Position numbers and translations under genes: made by a program. From Mastigias papua (taxonomy: Eukaryota; Cnidaria; Scyphozoa; Rhizostomeae; Mastigiidae), in assembly GCA_964019165.1 (NCBI GenBank), contig OZ025272.1, forward strand, positions 5,536,993 to 5,600,992: 64,000 bases of DNA, read 5' to 3'. The notes beneath the pieces were generated by a model. It searched no databases. It had not been told where the DNA came from and was given only the letters and a program-made list of their open reading frames with translations. Below, one piece after another: positions 1 through 9,852 of the stretch (positions within the stretch are counted from its first letter, which is position 1; each line of letters begins with the position of its first letter).

Positions 1-712
1 TTTGCCCAGTCATCAGCTCAAGGCCCTGTTAAGGTGACTCTCTCCTCAACAGTATTCATCCCTAGTAGGTCTGAATGTGTTGTCCAGTGCAAGGTCCCGC
101 CCAGTTGCAGTAATAGACTTGGAATGGTTAGCCAGAAAAATGCAGAATCACAGTTTTATTTAGCATATTCAGTTAGTGTAGCCACTAACCGTCATGTTTT
201 TGTAAAGATTATGAATCCATTTCAGAAGACTGTTGAGTTACATGTAGGCCAAAGCATAGCTGAGTTTTTCCCCATTAGTGAACTCCCTACATTCCCACAC
301 AACTGCAACACAACTGTTGACATATGTACAACTTTAGATAGTACACAGGACATTTTGGATGGGACACTTGAAGACTTAACTGCTGTAAACATGACCAGGA
401 CCAGATCCTTCAAACATTGCTGTCTTTTTCAGATGTTTTTCATGATAGTTTAGGCCATACTACTGTTACTTCCCACAAAATAGAAACTGGCAATACACCT
501 CCCATTCGACAACGTCCTCGCCGCCTCCAATATCACTATAGGGCTGAAGTCAATGCACAGCACCAGCCCCTGGTCTTCCCCAGTGGTTCTTGTAAAAAAA
601 ACATGGGTCATTTCGTTTCTGTATTGACTGTAGGAAGTTAAATGCTGTCACAACTGCTGATGCACATCCACTCCCCAGAGTTGATGACATCCTTGAAGCA
701 TTAAATGGCAAC
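1..712 (+). pseudogene. Gypsy-A pol, 5' part (protease-RT linker and start of RT)
   Basis: This is the upstream part of a Ty3/Gypsy pol gene that resumes at 34276. The frame from 34 to 453 holds the protease-RT connector region. From about 417 the start of the reverse transcriptase follows, with the 'IRQRPRRL' stretch typical of Gypsy RTs. A frame break near 600 (poly-A run) and an in-frame stop before 641 show decay. Translation can be followed to the 'DILEALNG' region just before 712, where Maverick P1 interrupts it. The next residues of the same RT appear directly after 34275. Family assignment is from motifs; the clade is not determined. Confidence 0.8.
707..712. repeat. Left target-site duplication of Maverick P1
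   Basis: GGCAAC immediately precedes the P1 terminal inverted repeat. Its partner GGCAAT is at 34270-34275, so five of six bases match. Six-base target duplications are characteristic of Maverick/Polinton integration. Confidence 0.75.
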
Positions 713-1247
713 ACTACTTTGGCCATAATAGCAGTTTCTCACACTCATTTTCCTGAAGCTAAAATTCATATATTATTTTGCGTTTTGACCCCCTTTAAAA
801 GCACAAGGAGTAAAATTCTGCATAGTGGCCCCCCTAAAAAGCATAATGAAACGGAAAAAAACTTGATTTTTTGCGTTGGTACCCCCTTTAAAAGCACAAT
901 GATATGAAGAACCATCTGAATCAATATTATGATTTCCAAAATTAGCAATAGACTCCTCGGCATGGCGAGTATTTGGATGGCTTGCGAAGCAAGACGTTCA
1001 AAGACTCGTCACGGGGATGGAGGAGTCGTAATTGCGCAAAAGGGCAGCCTTGGCGGGAAGAGCTAGCGAAGCTAGCGATGGGCTGCCCCCTTAAATAATG
1101 GATGATAATATGAAAAGAGATGGTGATTACATATAGTTAAAATATCAAATAGCTTCACCAGGGGGTATAAAAGCATGGATCACAAAACAAAGCTTGTCTG
1201 AATAAGCGGAAATACCTTTTCTTCCAAGCACAATTAACACACATTCT
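713..1247 (+). repeat. P1 left terminal inverted repeat
   Basis: About 535 bp, matched in inverted orientation by 33736-34269 with few differences. It contains three iteron-like motifs (about 787-806, 826-846, 880-899), a GC-rich hairpin region (981-1088) and a TATAAA at 1166-1171 that would fire inward. Short translated frames seen in both TIR copies are mirror images of the repeat and not genes. Confidence 0.92.
981..1088. other. Hairpin cluster inside the P1 TIR
   Basis: CTTGCGAAGCAAG (981-993) and GCTAGCGAAGCTAGC (1062-1076) are perfect short stems closing on a GAA loop. Both contain GCGAAGC, known as an unusually stable DNA mini-hairpin. The second sits inside a larger stem, GGGCAGCC (1042-1049) with GGCTGCCC (1081-1088). 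The mirrored copy lies at about 33894-33992. A role in replication or end recognition is inference. Confidence 0.6.
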
Positions 1248-1347
1248 TCGCCACAGCTGTGGCGTGACGTCATCATTTAACTAAAGGCATTACATTTTCA
1301 TTTAGACAGGACTGAAACTTGTCTGAATAAAGTATGTATCTACTTTT

Positions 1348-1885
1348 TTACCCAAAATAATCAGTTAAATTTTTTATTAGCTCTTGTTTTTTATTATTGA
1401 TCTGCTCTAAAGCATCCTCTTTTGATTTTTTACCGTATCTAGCCATCGTTTTATATCGCTTGCCATTGATGACAGAATCAAAGAATAGATGTTTGTTATT
1501 TTCATCATCCTTAATTGTCAATTTCCTTTCAAGTTTTGCTATCCTTTCTCTTAATTGGTCTTCATTTTCTATTACAACTTCATATTCTAACTTTTTGTTT
1601 TTTTAATGGATTACATTTAATATTTAATAAACTTTTACCATATTTTTCAGCATATTCTTCAATGTATCCATTTTCAACCCTTTCAAGACTTTTTTTATCA
1701 TTACTTGGTGCATGAACGATCAATTCTATTTTTGGTGATTTGTCTTTATTCATAAATACTTGATTTTTTTTATTAGATAAATGCCACGTTAGACGTGTTT
1801 GTAGTTCCTCACATGTTGACCCTACATATACCTGTTTATCACTGAAAACTACCTTATAAATCTTTCCATTTGAATATAAACTATA
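1348..1885 (-). pseudogene. GIY-YIG nuclease domain, C-terminal part of the P1 polymerase-helicase fusion
   Basis: Reading leftward from about 1885 the translation shows 'KIYKVVF...VYVGST' followed by an arginine-containing helix and 'LLNIKCNP', the core of a GIY-YIG endonuclease domain of about 90 residues. A second frame then gives a charged coiled-coil region with a 'GKRYKTMARYGKKSKEDAL' tail, ending at a TAA at 1348-1350. Two frame breaks are visible: one near 1880 between helicase and nuclease, one near 1600. The helicase tail leads straight into this domain with no start codon, so I read it as the C-terminus of one fusion protein. Such nucleases cut or nick DNA through a single tyrosine/arginine/glutamate active site. 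Confidence 0.7.
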
Positions 1886-3309
1886 GCATTTGTTAATTCT
1901 AATACTGGTGGTCTACGAGTGAAATATATATTATTCAATTCTTTATTGTTCATATTAATGTATTCTAATTTTGTTGTTCTACTTAATGATGTGTATAATT
2001 GTTTTTTGTCCATTCGGTTTACGTCATGAATGTCATATGGTTCGTTAATATCACAACCTTGATATTTATATACAGTCACACAGAAACTTGGAATAAAACA
2101 CTCTGAAAACTCATTTAATTCAAACCATTCGTTATTTACCCTAAACCTATTATATGATATATCCTCTATTACAAATTCCATCGTATTGAATATTTCCTTA
2201 TCTTTCATATTTTGTGTTGCTAATACAGGCATACCCTTACAAATTTGATATGTTTCCTTCTTTTTGTCATATTTAAAATCTACAGTTATGTATTTCTTGT
2301 TTTTTGTAAACTCTTTACAACATTCTGTATTTACCTTTATCCTTGTTGAATTTAAATAACATATATTTTTATACAGTTTTTTGTTGATTGGTTGGAAGTA
2401 GGTAGATATTTTACCATATTTCAATAACTTTTTTAGCATTTCATGTGTTTGTTTGTCATATCTACATGATTTCTCAATGTATTCTAGAGTTTGTCTTTCA
2501 GGACACATTTCATTAACAGTTTTTGATTCTAAATAATTATGATGTATCTGACTGCCAGCCTCTACTGGTTCACATTGATTAGGATTTCCAAACATGTAAA
2601 TAATGTTGTTGTGTGTTGTAAAGGTTTTATAAATAAGTGTTATCCATTTATTTGGTATCATACTAAATTCTTCAATAAATATAGTTTTATCCTTAAGACT
2701 TTTAATGTTTGTATCTATACTTGTACCACTGAGTTCGCAAAAATAAGAATCAAATGTATAACATATCTTGTTTGCATTATCAAAACCCATTTTTACCAAT
2801 CTTTTCTTTACATTCTCTACGGCTTTGTTTGTAAATGAAAAAACAATTGGATCTTTTGATTCAATAGCCATTTTACATAGTTTCGTTGTTTTACCAGAAC
2901 CCGCTTGTCCATTAAATATACCCCCTTTTCCACATTCTATTTTATAACTTTCAATATCCAGATTTTCTCTATAATGTTTTTCAAAATATTTTAATTCACT
3001 ATCTGTGACATATGCCTTGCCAATTTTTTTAGTACTGAACTTAACATCATTTTTATTCTTAAACGTTATTTTTGGATTTGTTATAAATATACCATCTGTA
3101 TTATAACCATATAATATACTATTATCCCCATGACATGGTTCGATTAGTTGTAGACACTTTAATGTAGCTTCTGATACAATGAATCTGTTGATACTCGTAT
3201 TGTCAGAAAATATACGCCTACAATATTGTTCTTTTACTAGATATAATTTGTCGTAATGATTTATTGTAACGTTTCTATTATCCGCCATTGCTCTCGTCCA
3301 GCGACACAT
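1849..3309 (-). pseudogene. SF1 (Pif1/Dda-like) DNA helicase domain of the P1 polymerase-helicase fusion
   Basis: The open frame covers 486 codons. The first ~80 residues are the end of a B-family polymerase, including the motif C region 'YGYNTDGIF'. They run without interruption into an SF1 helicase: Walker A 'GQAGSGKTT' (about residue 135), Walker B 'FIEEFSM' (about 213), and C-terminal motifs 'YKYQGCDIN' and 'YTSLSRTT'. The uninterrupted junction is direct evidence for a polymerase-helicase fusion. In polymerase motif C the usual first aspartate is asparagine (NTDG). The helicase would unwind the replication fork ahead of the fused polymerase. The frame ends at 1849 by a frameshift into the GIY-YIG part. 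Confidence 0.85.
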
Positions 3310-5323
3310 TGCCGTGTCATAATCTGTACAAGTAAAACCTTTATTGGTTCTATCATATTTTCTTCCTAACTCACCAATAAAACTGTTAGCTAGCCTCTTA
3401 GCTTCACTCTCTTGAAATTCATCAAAAATATATTTTATAAAACCTTTAAATGTATCTGGCTTTAATGCCCTTAGTTACTATTTTATACTTTATTTGTGAT
3501 GTTGGCATGTTCAATGTGTCTACAAGATATGATATTAAATTAACAGAATAAAATCCCGCCTCTATTTTTATTGGTGTGCCATAATTGTTAAGAACAGTTT
3601 CATTTATATAGAATTCTCCACATTGTTTTAGATCATTTTCACATTAAAATGGTTCAATAACATCATGAATTGAATAAATTGGTATTGGTGACACATTGTT
3701 TAGTAGAATGTTTGGATATGATTTTGAAATATCAATACTTATAATATCATCTGGTATTTCTTCTGCAGTACACCATTGCAATGCTCTTGGATAATAATCA
3801 TCTAACATTTGCCTTGTGTTAACATTATATGATGATTGTGGTAAAAAACCATACATCTGTCTGAACAATGTTGATGCTATAGATGTGAATGTTTGGTTTG
3901 TCCATTTAAAGTCATGAGTTTTATATATATTAAACAGTTTATTACATAATGTTTTTCTCTTATCATAATCATCATTAAGAAGATACATGTTTTTCTTATG
4001 ATCTATGAATCCATCTAATATTCCATTATTACTCCAATGTAAAAATTCAATGTATAAATTCGATATATTCATATATATTTCCATCATTTGTGGCATCTTC
4101 ACTCCTTCGGGTAAGATAATAATATTATTTTCTTTATCAATATTATGTAAATCTTCTAGTTTTTTCATTTTATATATATTTTCATGACGTCTAGATCATT
4201 TTAGATCAGACATGTATTTTAGTAAATGAACACTTTGGCTCGCTTTTGATGCGGTTAATTTTAGTTTTTCATTGGTAATTGGAAAACAATGACGATCCTT
4301 AACAATATATACTAATGATACATTTGTACTAGGAGTTGTATGTGATATAAACTTTCTATATTTACAGTCATATGCATGTATTGATACATTGTGATGACAA
4401 TTTTTAACCCAATTAATTAATTCTTCGGTATTTATCATAGGTGGATCATATACATAGCTATATATTTCACTCTTCAATTTATCATAATCATATGTTTTAA
4501 AACCTCTTTTGCCCTTGACCTGATCCCAAACATAATCAACTACACATGTATTTTTACCATGAGATTTTATTGATTTTTGCTTACATAATAGATAGGATTG
4601 AAGTTTTAATTTTCCCATTCTGTGATTTATAAAGTTTTGACTATTATATGTTATAATCTTACATCCAATTTTATCTATAACTTGAGCCGGTAAAACTGTG
4701 AAATCGTTATATAATAACGTATAAAGCATAAATTTGTACATATCGTTTTTGCTCAATTTAGGCATATCCATCATAAATGGACCATATGTTTTTTTTTCAA
4801 TTGTTTCATTTACTTTATCTAGATCAAATTTATGTGATACATCCTTAATATCAGCATATAGTAAAATCGATACTTTCTTCCGTTCCCCTTCCATACTATC
4901 AAGTCTTTTACCAAATAGTTTCAGGAATGAAGAAGCCTTCTTTCTTACAGTATTAGATCGTCTTGCCTCCTCTATTCTAAATTTTTGTAATGACACTTCT
5001 CTTTTAGGGTATTCAATAATATTTTCACCATCATCACTATCGTCGTCCTCCTCTACTTTATTTAAAGCATTGTATTTTTCTGTAATATTTTTATTTGTAT
5101 TATAAATTTTTGTATTCGTTTTATAAACTTTTCTCATGGTTTTTTCAAAAGGATCATTAACAACATCGTCAGTAAATAGGTCATCATTAAATAAATCATC
5201 ATGATTAAAACCCTTTTCAGGCTTTGTAGATTTAGCCTTTTCTTTTTGTAGCATTTTATTGATCTGAGATTAAAGTTTCTTCAGTTCATCTTTATTCATT
5301 AATGATAGATTATATTGATTCAT
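3310..5323 (-). pseudogene. Family B DNA polymerase, N-terminal part of the P1 fusion (broken)
   Basis: One decayed gene read leftward from an ATG at 5321-5323, just downstream of the P1 upstream module. In-frame stops lie at about 5270, at 4196-4198 (TGA) and at 3644-3646 (TAA), and there is a frameshift near 3470. Motif A appears as 'DIISIDISKSYPNIL' (about 3745) and the motif B region as 'LANSFIGELGR' (about 3385). Motif C lies in the adjoining open frame at 3309. The ~350-residue N-terminal part shows a 'DRHCFPIT' segment and no clear exonuclease motifs. It is unlike the P2 polymerase in size and domain plan. Whether it is protein-primed cannot be told from the sequence. Confidence 0.75.
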
Positions 5324-5418
5324 ATATAATATAACTATATATTTTATTTTTTAAATAGGTTTTATCTGCGCTTAAATTCAAGTGATCTAAAACATAAATC
5401 CTTTGAACTATAAAAAAG

Positions 5419-6185
5419 TTAAGATTTAATTTGTTTAAGCCATTCAATAATATCTAAATTTCCATTTTTCGAATTCGTTTTAATACATATTTACAAACAC
5501 TAAATTTTATTGGTTTATTTGTTTCAATACCTATTTGATATAACCACTTAGCAACAACTAAATTACCATTACCACAACTGTCTTTAAATGCTTCGTCATT
5601 CATTGCATGAATATTAATAGGACTATTAGTTTCAATACTTATTTGATATAACCATTTAGCAACATCTATATGATTATTATATAAACTATACCTAAATGCT
5701 TGTTCTTCATAAAATTCACCCTCTAAATCATCATCATCATCATCATCACTATCATAATTATAATAATAAATATGAATATCAATAGGATTATTATATTTAT
5801 TGCCTATTTCATATAACCACTTAGCGACATCTAAATGTCCATTTTTGCAGCTCATTCTAAAAGCACAATATTTATTAGCATTAATATTAATAAGATTACC
5901 CCTTATATTACTTATATGAAATAACCACTTAGCAATCTCTAATCTACCATTTTTACAAATATCTATAAATATGGATTCATTATTAATATGAATATTAACA
6001 AAATAGTTAAATAAAAGTCAATCTGCAACGTTTTTATGTCCATTTATACAACTCAGTCTAAATGCCTTTTCATTATCTGCATGTATATCAATAGGATCAC
6101 CCCATCGATTTATATTTTGCGTTAATTTTATAACATTATCTAAATCACCATTTATACAATATTTTAAGAATTCTTCTCTATACAT
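5419..6185 (-). pseudogene. Ankyrin-like repeat protein A of P1 (one stop, one frameshift)
   Basis: From an ATG at 6185 the frame runs leftward through degenerate ~35-residue repeats with the core 'NGHLDVAKWLY'. An in-frame TGA at 6018-6020 replaces a residue expected to be tryptophan. After the frame stop at 5454 a last repeat fragment, ending 'LKQIKS', continues in another frame to 5419. An acidic insert rich in aspartate (about 5715-5770) interrupts one repeat. The architecture matches ankyrin-like proteins of large DNA viruses, which often act as host-interaction adaptors; no function is assigned here. Confidence 0.7.
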
Positions 6186-6207
6186 ACCTTTATAATATAT
6201 AATAATT

Positions 6208-6633
6208 TTAAATAAATTTATATTCTGCGTTTAATCTCACTTTTAATAGTTTAAGATTAGAACCAATAAGATGAAGCCAACAAGCAACATCTTCATGTTC
6301 ATGGCTACGACATAAATAAAAACCTTTGTTAATAATATCAATTTCAAATGGCTTATTAGTGTCAATACCTAATTGATATAGCCACTTAGCAACATCTAAA
6401 TGACCATGACCATAACTTTGTATAAATGCCTCCCCGTAATTATTATTAATATTAATAGGACTTTTATTTTCAATACTAATATTACATAACCATTTAGCAA
6501 CATCTAGATGTCCAAACATACAAACCAACATAAACAATGAATCATCACCATCATGGATATCAATTCCACTATGATAGAGTAATTTAGCCTCATCAAGTTT
6601 TCCACATACACATAATCGACGAAATTCTTTCAT
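6208..6633 (-). CDS. Ankyrin-like repeat protein B of P1
   Basis: An intact 141-residue frame starting 'MKEFRRLC' and holding about three ankyrin-like repeats ('GHLDVAKWL'). The upstream module precedes it at 6634-6691. Its 3' end overlaps the box of the next gene's module, so the genes are packed tightly. The promoter and the first codons are partly duplicated just upstream (6693-6746). It is shorter than protein C (8559-9790) and may be a remnant of a longer gene. Likely a protein-protein interaction module; no catalytic motif is visible. Confidence 0.7.
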   Translation of the reverse strand: MKEFRRLCVCGKLDEAKLLYHSGIDIHDGDDSLFMLVCMFGHLDVAKWLCNISIENKSPININNNYGEAFIQSYGHGHLDVAKWLYQLGIDTNKPFEIDIINKGFYLCRSHEHEDVACWLHLIGSNLKLLKVRLNAEYKFI

Positions 6634-6746
6634 ATTTCATATACCATTACTATATATAAAATATTTTTAAATGATTTTATATGCGTTCTATATAATCGAC
6701 TAAATTCTTTCATATTTTTTATACCATTACTATTTATAAAATATAT
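6613..6746. repeat. Direct duplication of an upstream module with start codons
   Basis: About 53 bp spanning the first codons of ankyrin protein B and its upstream module (about 6613-6667) is repeated at about 6693-6746 with a few changes. The second copy no longer leads into an ankyrin frame, so it looks like a relic of a lost neighbouring paralog. Confidence 0.55.
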
Positions 6747-6948
6747 TTATACGTGTGTTATCCAACAGTTTCGCATATTCTTTTACAATTTTCTCAAAAT
6801 TATACCTTCTTACTAAATAATCATCAACGATGATAGTTTTCATCGATAAACCTTCAATTGTATCCAATATGTCTTTTGTATTTGTTATATCAACCTTAAA
6901 CTTTATTTTATCTGAAACATAATCGATGTCATTTTTATATGATTCCAT
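6730..6948 (-). CDS. Small P1 protein of unknown function (72 aa)
   Basis: A 72-codon frame directly downstream of a well-conserved copy of the upstream module (6949-7008), which is the main support for calling it a gene. The product is charged, with no membrane segment or recognisable domain. Its end runs into the duplicated segment at 6693-6746, so the original C-terminus may have been replaced. I do not recognise the family. Confidence 0.5.
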   Translation of the reverse strand: MESYKNDIDYVSDKIKFKVDITNTKDILDTIEGLSMKTIIVDDYLVRRYNFEKIVKEYAKLLDNTRINIFYK

Positions 6949-7017
6949 TTTATATATATACTATTACTATATATAAAATATTTTTAAATGGGTTTCTCTG
7001 CGTTTAAATTAACCCAC

Positions 7018-7309
7018 TTAATATGGATTGTAAATTATTAGTTGTGCAAATGGTGTTCTACAATACGAACATCTCATAAATAGCTTTAGTAAACACCCTT
7101 CACAATAGTAATGATTAAATTTACATGGGTTTACAATATTTTGTTTTATTTTATTATAACATATCATGCATTCTATACCTTTATTCATCCATTTAAACTA
7201 ATGGCTTGTTGTCCGGAAAGTGATTTTTAAACTTTTTAAATATATTTAATATACTAGAGTCATATTTATATTCAATTTGATAAATCCGTACATCCTCCTT
7301 ATTTACCAT
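7018..7309 (-). pseudogene. RING-finger protein of P1 (frameshifted)
   Basis: An ATG at 7307-7309 behind a good upstream-module copy opens a frame of about 37 residues that stops near 7198. Shifting frame there gives 'ECMICYNKI', 'NPCKFNHYYC', 'EGC' and 'RCSYCRTPF', the C3HC4 ligand spacing of a RING finger, ending at TAA 7018-7020. RING domains usually recruit E2 enzymes and act as ubiquitin ligases. In viruses such small RING proteins often redirect host protein degradation. Assignment rests on cysteine/histidine spacing; the break suggests the gene is dead or the assembly has an indel. Confidence 0.65.
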
Positions 7310-7388
7310 TTTATATAATATAACTATATAAAATAATTTTTAAATGATTTTATATGCGTTTAAACTTATACACTGATTCTTAATATGG

Positions 7389-7736
7389 TTATATCTGAGT
7401 TGAAAATTCCAATTTCATCAATTTAAGTACAATTTTCAACAAATGTGAATTTATTTCTCTTAAATTATCTTCAATATCTGAGTTGGATTTATCCATTTCT
7501 ATCATCATTATATTTACAAGTTTCATTAATTTGTTATTAAATTGCTTCTCAAACTCTAGACTGTTTAAAATAGATAAATCCACATTTTTCAATAAATCTT
7601 CAACTTTCATAAATCTGTTATTATTTTCTTTTGAATTCTCTTTAAACTCTTGACCATTTGAAATAGACTCAACATTTTGACTATCTGAAATAGATTCAGC
7701 GTCATTTTTATATGATTTTATTAAACTATTTCCCAT
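7389..7736 (-). CDS. Small P1 protein with possible N-myristoylation signal (115 aa)
   Basis: The product begins MGNSLIKS, a plausible N-myristoylation signal (glycine 2, serine 5-6 region). A short region with two similar 'ESIS' segments follows, then a predicted helical, leucine- and methionine-rich C-terminal half. An upstream-module copy (7737-7802) precedes it. No known domain was recognised. Membrane anchoring through myristate is inference from the first residues only. Confidence 0.55.
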   Translation of the reverse strand: MGNSLIKSYKNDAESISDSQNVESISNGQEFKENSKENNNRFMKVEDLLKNVDLSILNSLEFEKQFNNKLMKLVNIMMIEMDKSNSDIEDNLREINSHLLKIVLKLMKLEFSTQI

Positions 7737-7802
7737 ATTTTATATATCCTATATTTACTGTATATAAAATAAATTTTTAAATGGTTATACCTGCGTTTAA
7801 AC

Positions 7803-8171
7803 TTATACATGAAATTTTATTAACAATAATAGTATATTCATATTTTTCATCATTTCTTTTACATTTAACAAAAATATAATCTTTTCCTCTTTTAAATCAT
7901 AACCCTCTATCTTATCTGAATTAAATCTTTCAGATAATCTGTTAATAATATATCTTCCAACAAATCTGCAAATAATATTCTTCAATTAAAAATTAAAACC
8001 CCCATATTCTTCGTTAAATCTATTATAAAGTTCCCAATTAAATTTCCTATGAATCTTTCGACTATCTGAATTATATTCATCCGTAATTTTAATTTTATAT
8101 AAAATATTAACCAAATCTGATTTAATCTCCATGTTCAATACATTCTTATCTGAACCATCAATATCTTCCAT
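7803..8171 (-). pseudogene. Small P1 protein of unknown function (in-frame stop)
   Basis: From the ATG at 8171 the frame is open for 61 codons, reaches a TAA at 7986-7988, and continues in the same frame for about 60 further codons to 7803. I read it as one gene of about 122 codons with a single nonsense mutation. The upstream module (8172-8226) supports the start, and the stop at 7803-7805 abuts the next module. The product is charged with no recognisable domain. Confidence 0.5.
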
Positions 8172-8346
8172 GTATATATACTATATCTATATAAAATATT
8201 TTTAAATGATTTAACTACGTTTAAACTTGTTCACTATCCTTGTATTCTAGCAAGTTTTTATCCATCTCATTAATTTTTTCCTTTATTAGTATTGAATTTT
8301 TATACATTTTATCATTAACAAAGTTTTTTTATGCTTTCTTGTCCGT

Positions 8347-8490
8347 TCATGAAGTGGTTATTATTACATAATTATTACAAACATAACAATACCATTCTTT
8401 ATTCAACATATAATTCGTTTTATGAGCCTGTCTTTCCTCGCCATTAAATACTCTTGGTCTTCCACGACTTTTCTTAATTTGATTCTCCAT
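8347..8490 (-). CDS. AT-hook-like small protein of P1 (47 aa, probably truncated)
   Basis: The ATG at 8488-8490 follows an upstream-module copy (8491-8542). The N-terminus 'KSRGRPRVF' matches the AT-hook core (RGRP), which binds the minor groove of AT-rich DNA. A 'WYCYVC' cysteine pair follows. The frame stops at 8347, and sequence beyond (to about 8230) gives no clear continuation, so the C-terminal half may have been lost. A DNA-binding or regulatory role is inference. Confidence 0.5.
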   Translation of the reverse strand: MENQIKKSRGRPRVFNGEERQAHKTNYMLNKEWYCYVCNNYVIITTS

Positions 8491-8558
8491 ATATAATATC
8501 TATATATATTATTTTAAAGTGTATTTTATGGTGCGTTTAAACATGTCTGATATATAGT

Positions 8559-9790
8559 CTAAAATAATTCATTGATAAAATTAATAATAACATTATCAGA
8601 ATCTTTACATCTATACCTTTTAAACTTTTCAATATCAAAATAAATATTAATAACCTTTCCTATTTGATATATCCACCTAGCTGTTTCAAATTTTTTATCA
8701 TCACAACATCTTTCAAATATTTTTATAAAATCAACATGTACATATAAAGGTTGGTTGGTTACGATGCTATAATAATATACTTTTTTAGCTAATTCTATAT
8801 CATTATAAATACATATATTATCAAAACGTCTTGCAATATGTTCTAAATTAAATATAATATTATTATCAACTGCTAATTCAAATAACCAATATCTACTTTT
8901 GAATCAGTTGGATAACAACTACTATTAATTACACTCTTAAAATTAGTATGAATATCAATTGGTTTTCCTATTTCATTGCCTAATTGATATAACCACTTAG
9001 CAATCTCTAAATGACCATTACTACAACTCAACCAAAATGCCTGATCATTTTTTTCATTAATATTAATAGGACTATTAGTTTCATTACTTAATTGATATAA
9101 CCACTTAGCAACCTTTAAATGACCATTTTTACAACTCGTTATAAATACATTTTCATTTTCACAATGAATATTAATAGGACTATTAGTTTCATTACTTAAT
9201 TGATATATCCACTTAGCAAACTCTAAATGACCATTTCTACAACTCGTTATAAATTCATTTTCACAATGAATATTAATAGGACTATTAGTTTCATTACTTA
9301 ATTGATATAACCACTTAGCAACCTCTAAATGACCATTTCTATAACTCCGTTTAAATATATATTCAATATAATTATGAATGTTAAACATACATTTATTCTC
9401 AATACCTAATTTATATAACCACTTAGCAACTTCTAAATGACCATTTATACAACTCATTTTAAATGCAATATCATTATTATTATGAATATTAATAGGAATA
9501 CCAGAATCAATTCTCTGTTGATAAATATTTTTAGCGCTTTCTAAATCACCATTTATACACCATTTAATGAACATTTTATCATAGATAGGTTCAGGTTTTG
9601 GTTTTGGTTCTGGTTTTGGTTTTGGTTCTGGTTCTGATACTGGTTCAGAGTCAGAGTTAGAGTCAGGGTCATAGTTAGGTTCATTTTTAGCTAATATCCT
9701 TTTAAACATTCTTCTTAACCCTTCATTTTCTTTGTCGTCTTTCATATGATCAATAAGTATTTTAAGACCACTACAATCCATATATACCAT
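8559..9790 (-). pseudogene. Ankyrin-like repeat protein C of P1 (long; frameshift near its end)
   Basis: The best preserved ankyrin-like protein. An intact 305-codon frame (9790-8873) carries a low-complexity acidic/proline stretch of repeated PEPKPK units (about 9580-9660) and then seven or so ~35-residue repeats with the core 'NGHLEVAKWLYQL'. Several neighbouring repeats are nearly identical at DNA level, showing recent tandem expansion. A frameshift near 8880 moves the last ~100 residues into another frame, ending at 8559-8561. The start may be the fourth codon (ATG at about 9781), closer to the upstream module (9791-9836). Probably a host-interaction scaffold. Confidence 0.7.
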
Positions 9791-9852
9791 TACTATGTAT
9801 TTTATTTTAAATAAGTTTTTTTATCTGCGTTTTAACTCAGTCATCATAATAT

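Larger units (their letters stand above)
5324..9837 (-). promoter_or_regulatory. Repeated upstream module of the P1 leftward genes (nine copies)
   Basis: Ahead of nearly every leftward ATG is the same 45-65 bp unit. Reading on the minus strand it is a TTTAAACGCA box, a short spacer, ATTTAAAAATA, then TTTTATATATAG shortly before the ATG. Copies lie at about 5324-5378, 6186-6234, 6634-6691, 6949-7008, 7310-7365, 7737-7802, 8172-8226, 8491-8542 and 9791-9836. The boxes at 7000-7008, 7356-7365, 7793-7802, 8217-8226 and 8533-8542 match best; those at 5369 and 6683 are degenerate. The unit often abuts the stop codon of the preceding gene. A shared, perhaps early, promoter is the simplest reading. 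A terminator-plus-promoter role is also possible. Confidence 0.65.

Noticed and set aside
766..963. A 65-codon minus-strand frame repeated at 34019-34216
   Set aside because: It lies wholly in the terminal inverted repeat, and its apparent conservation is that of the TIR. No domain is present.
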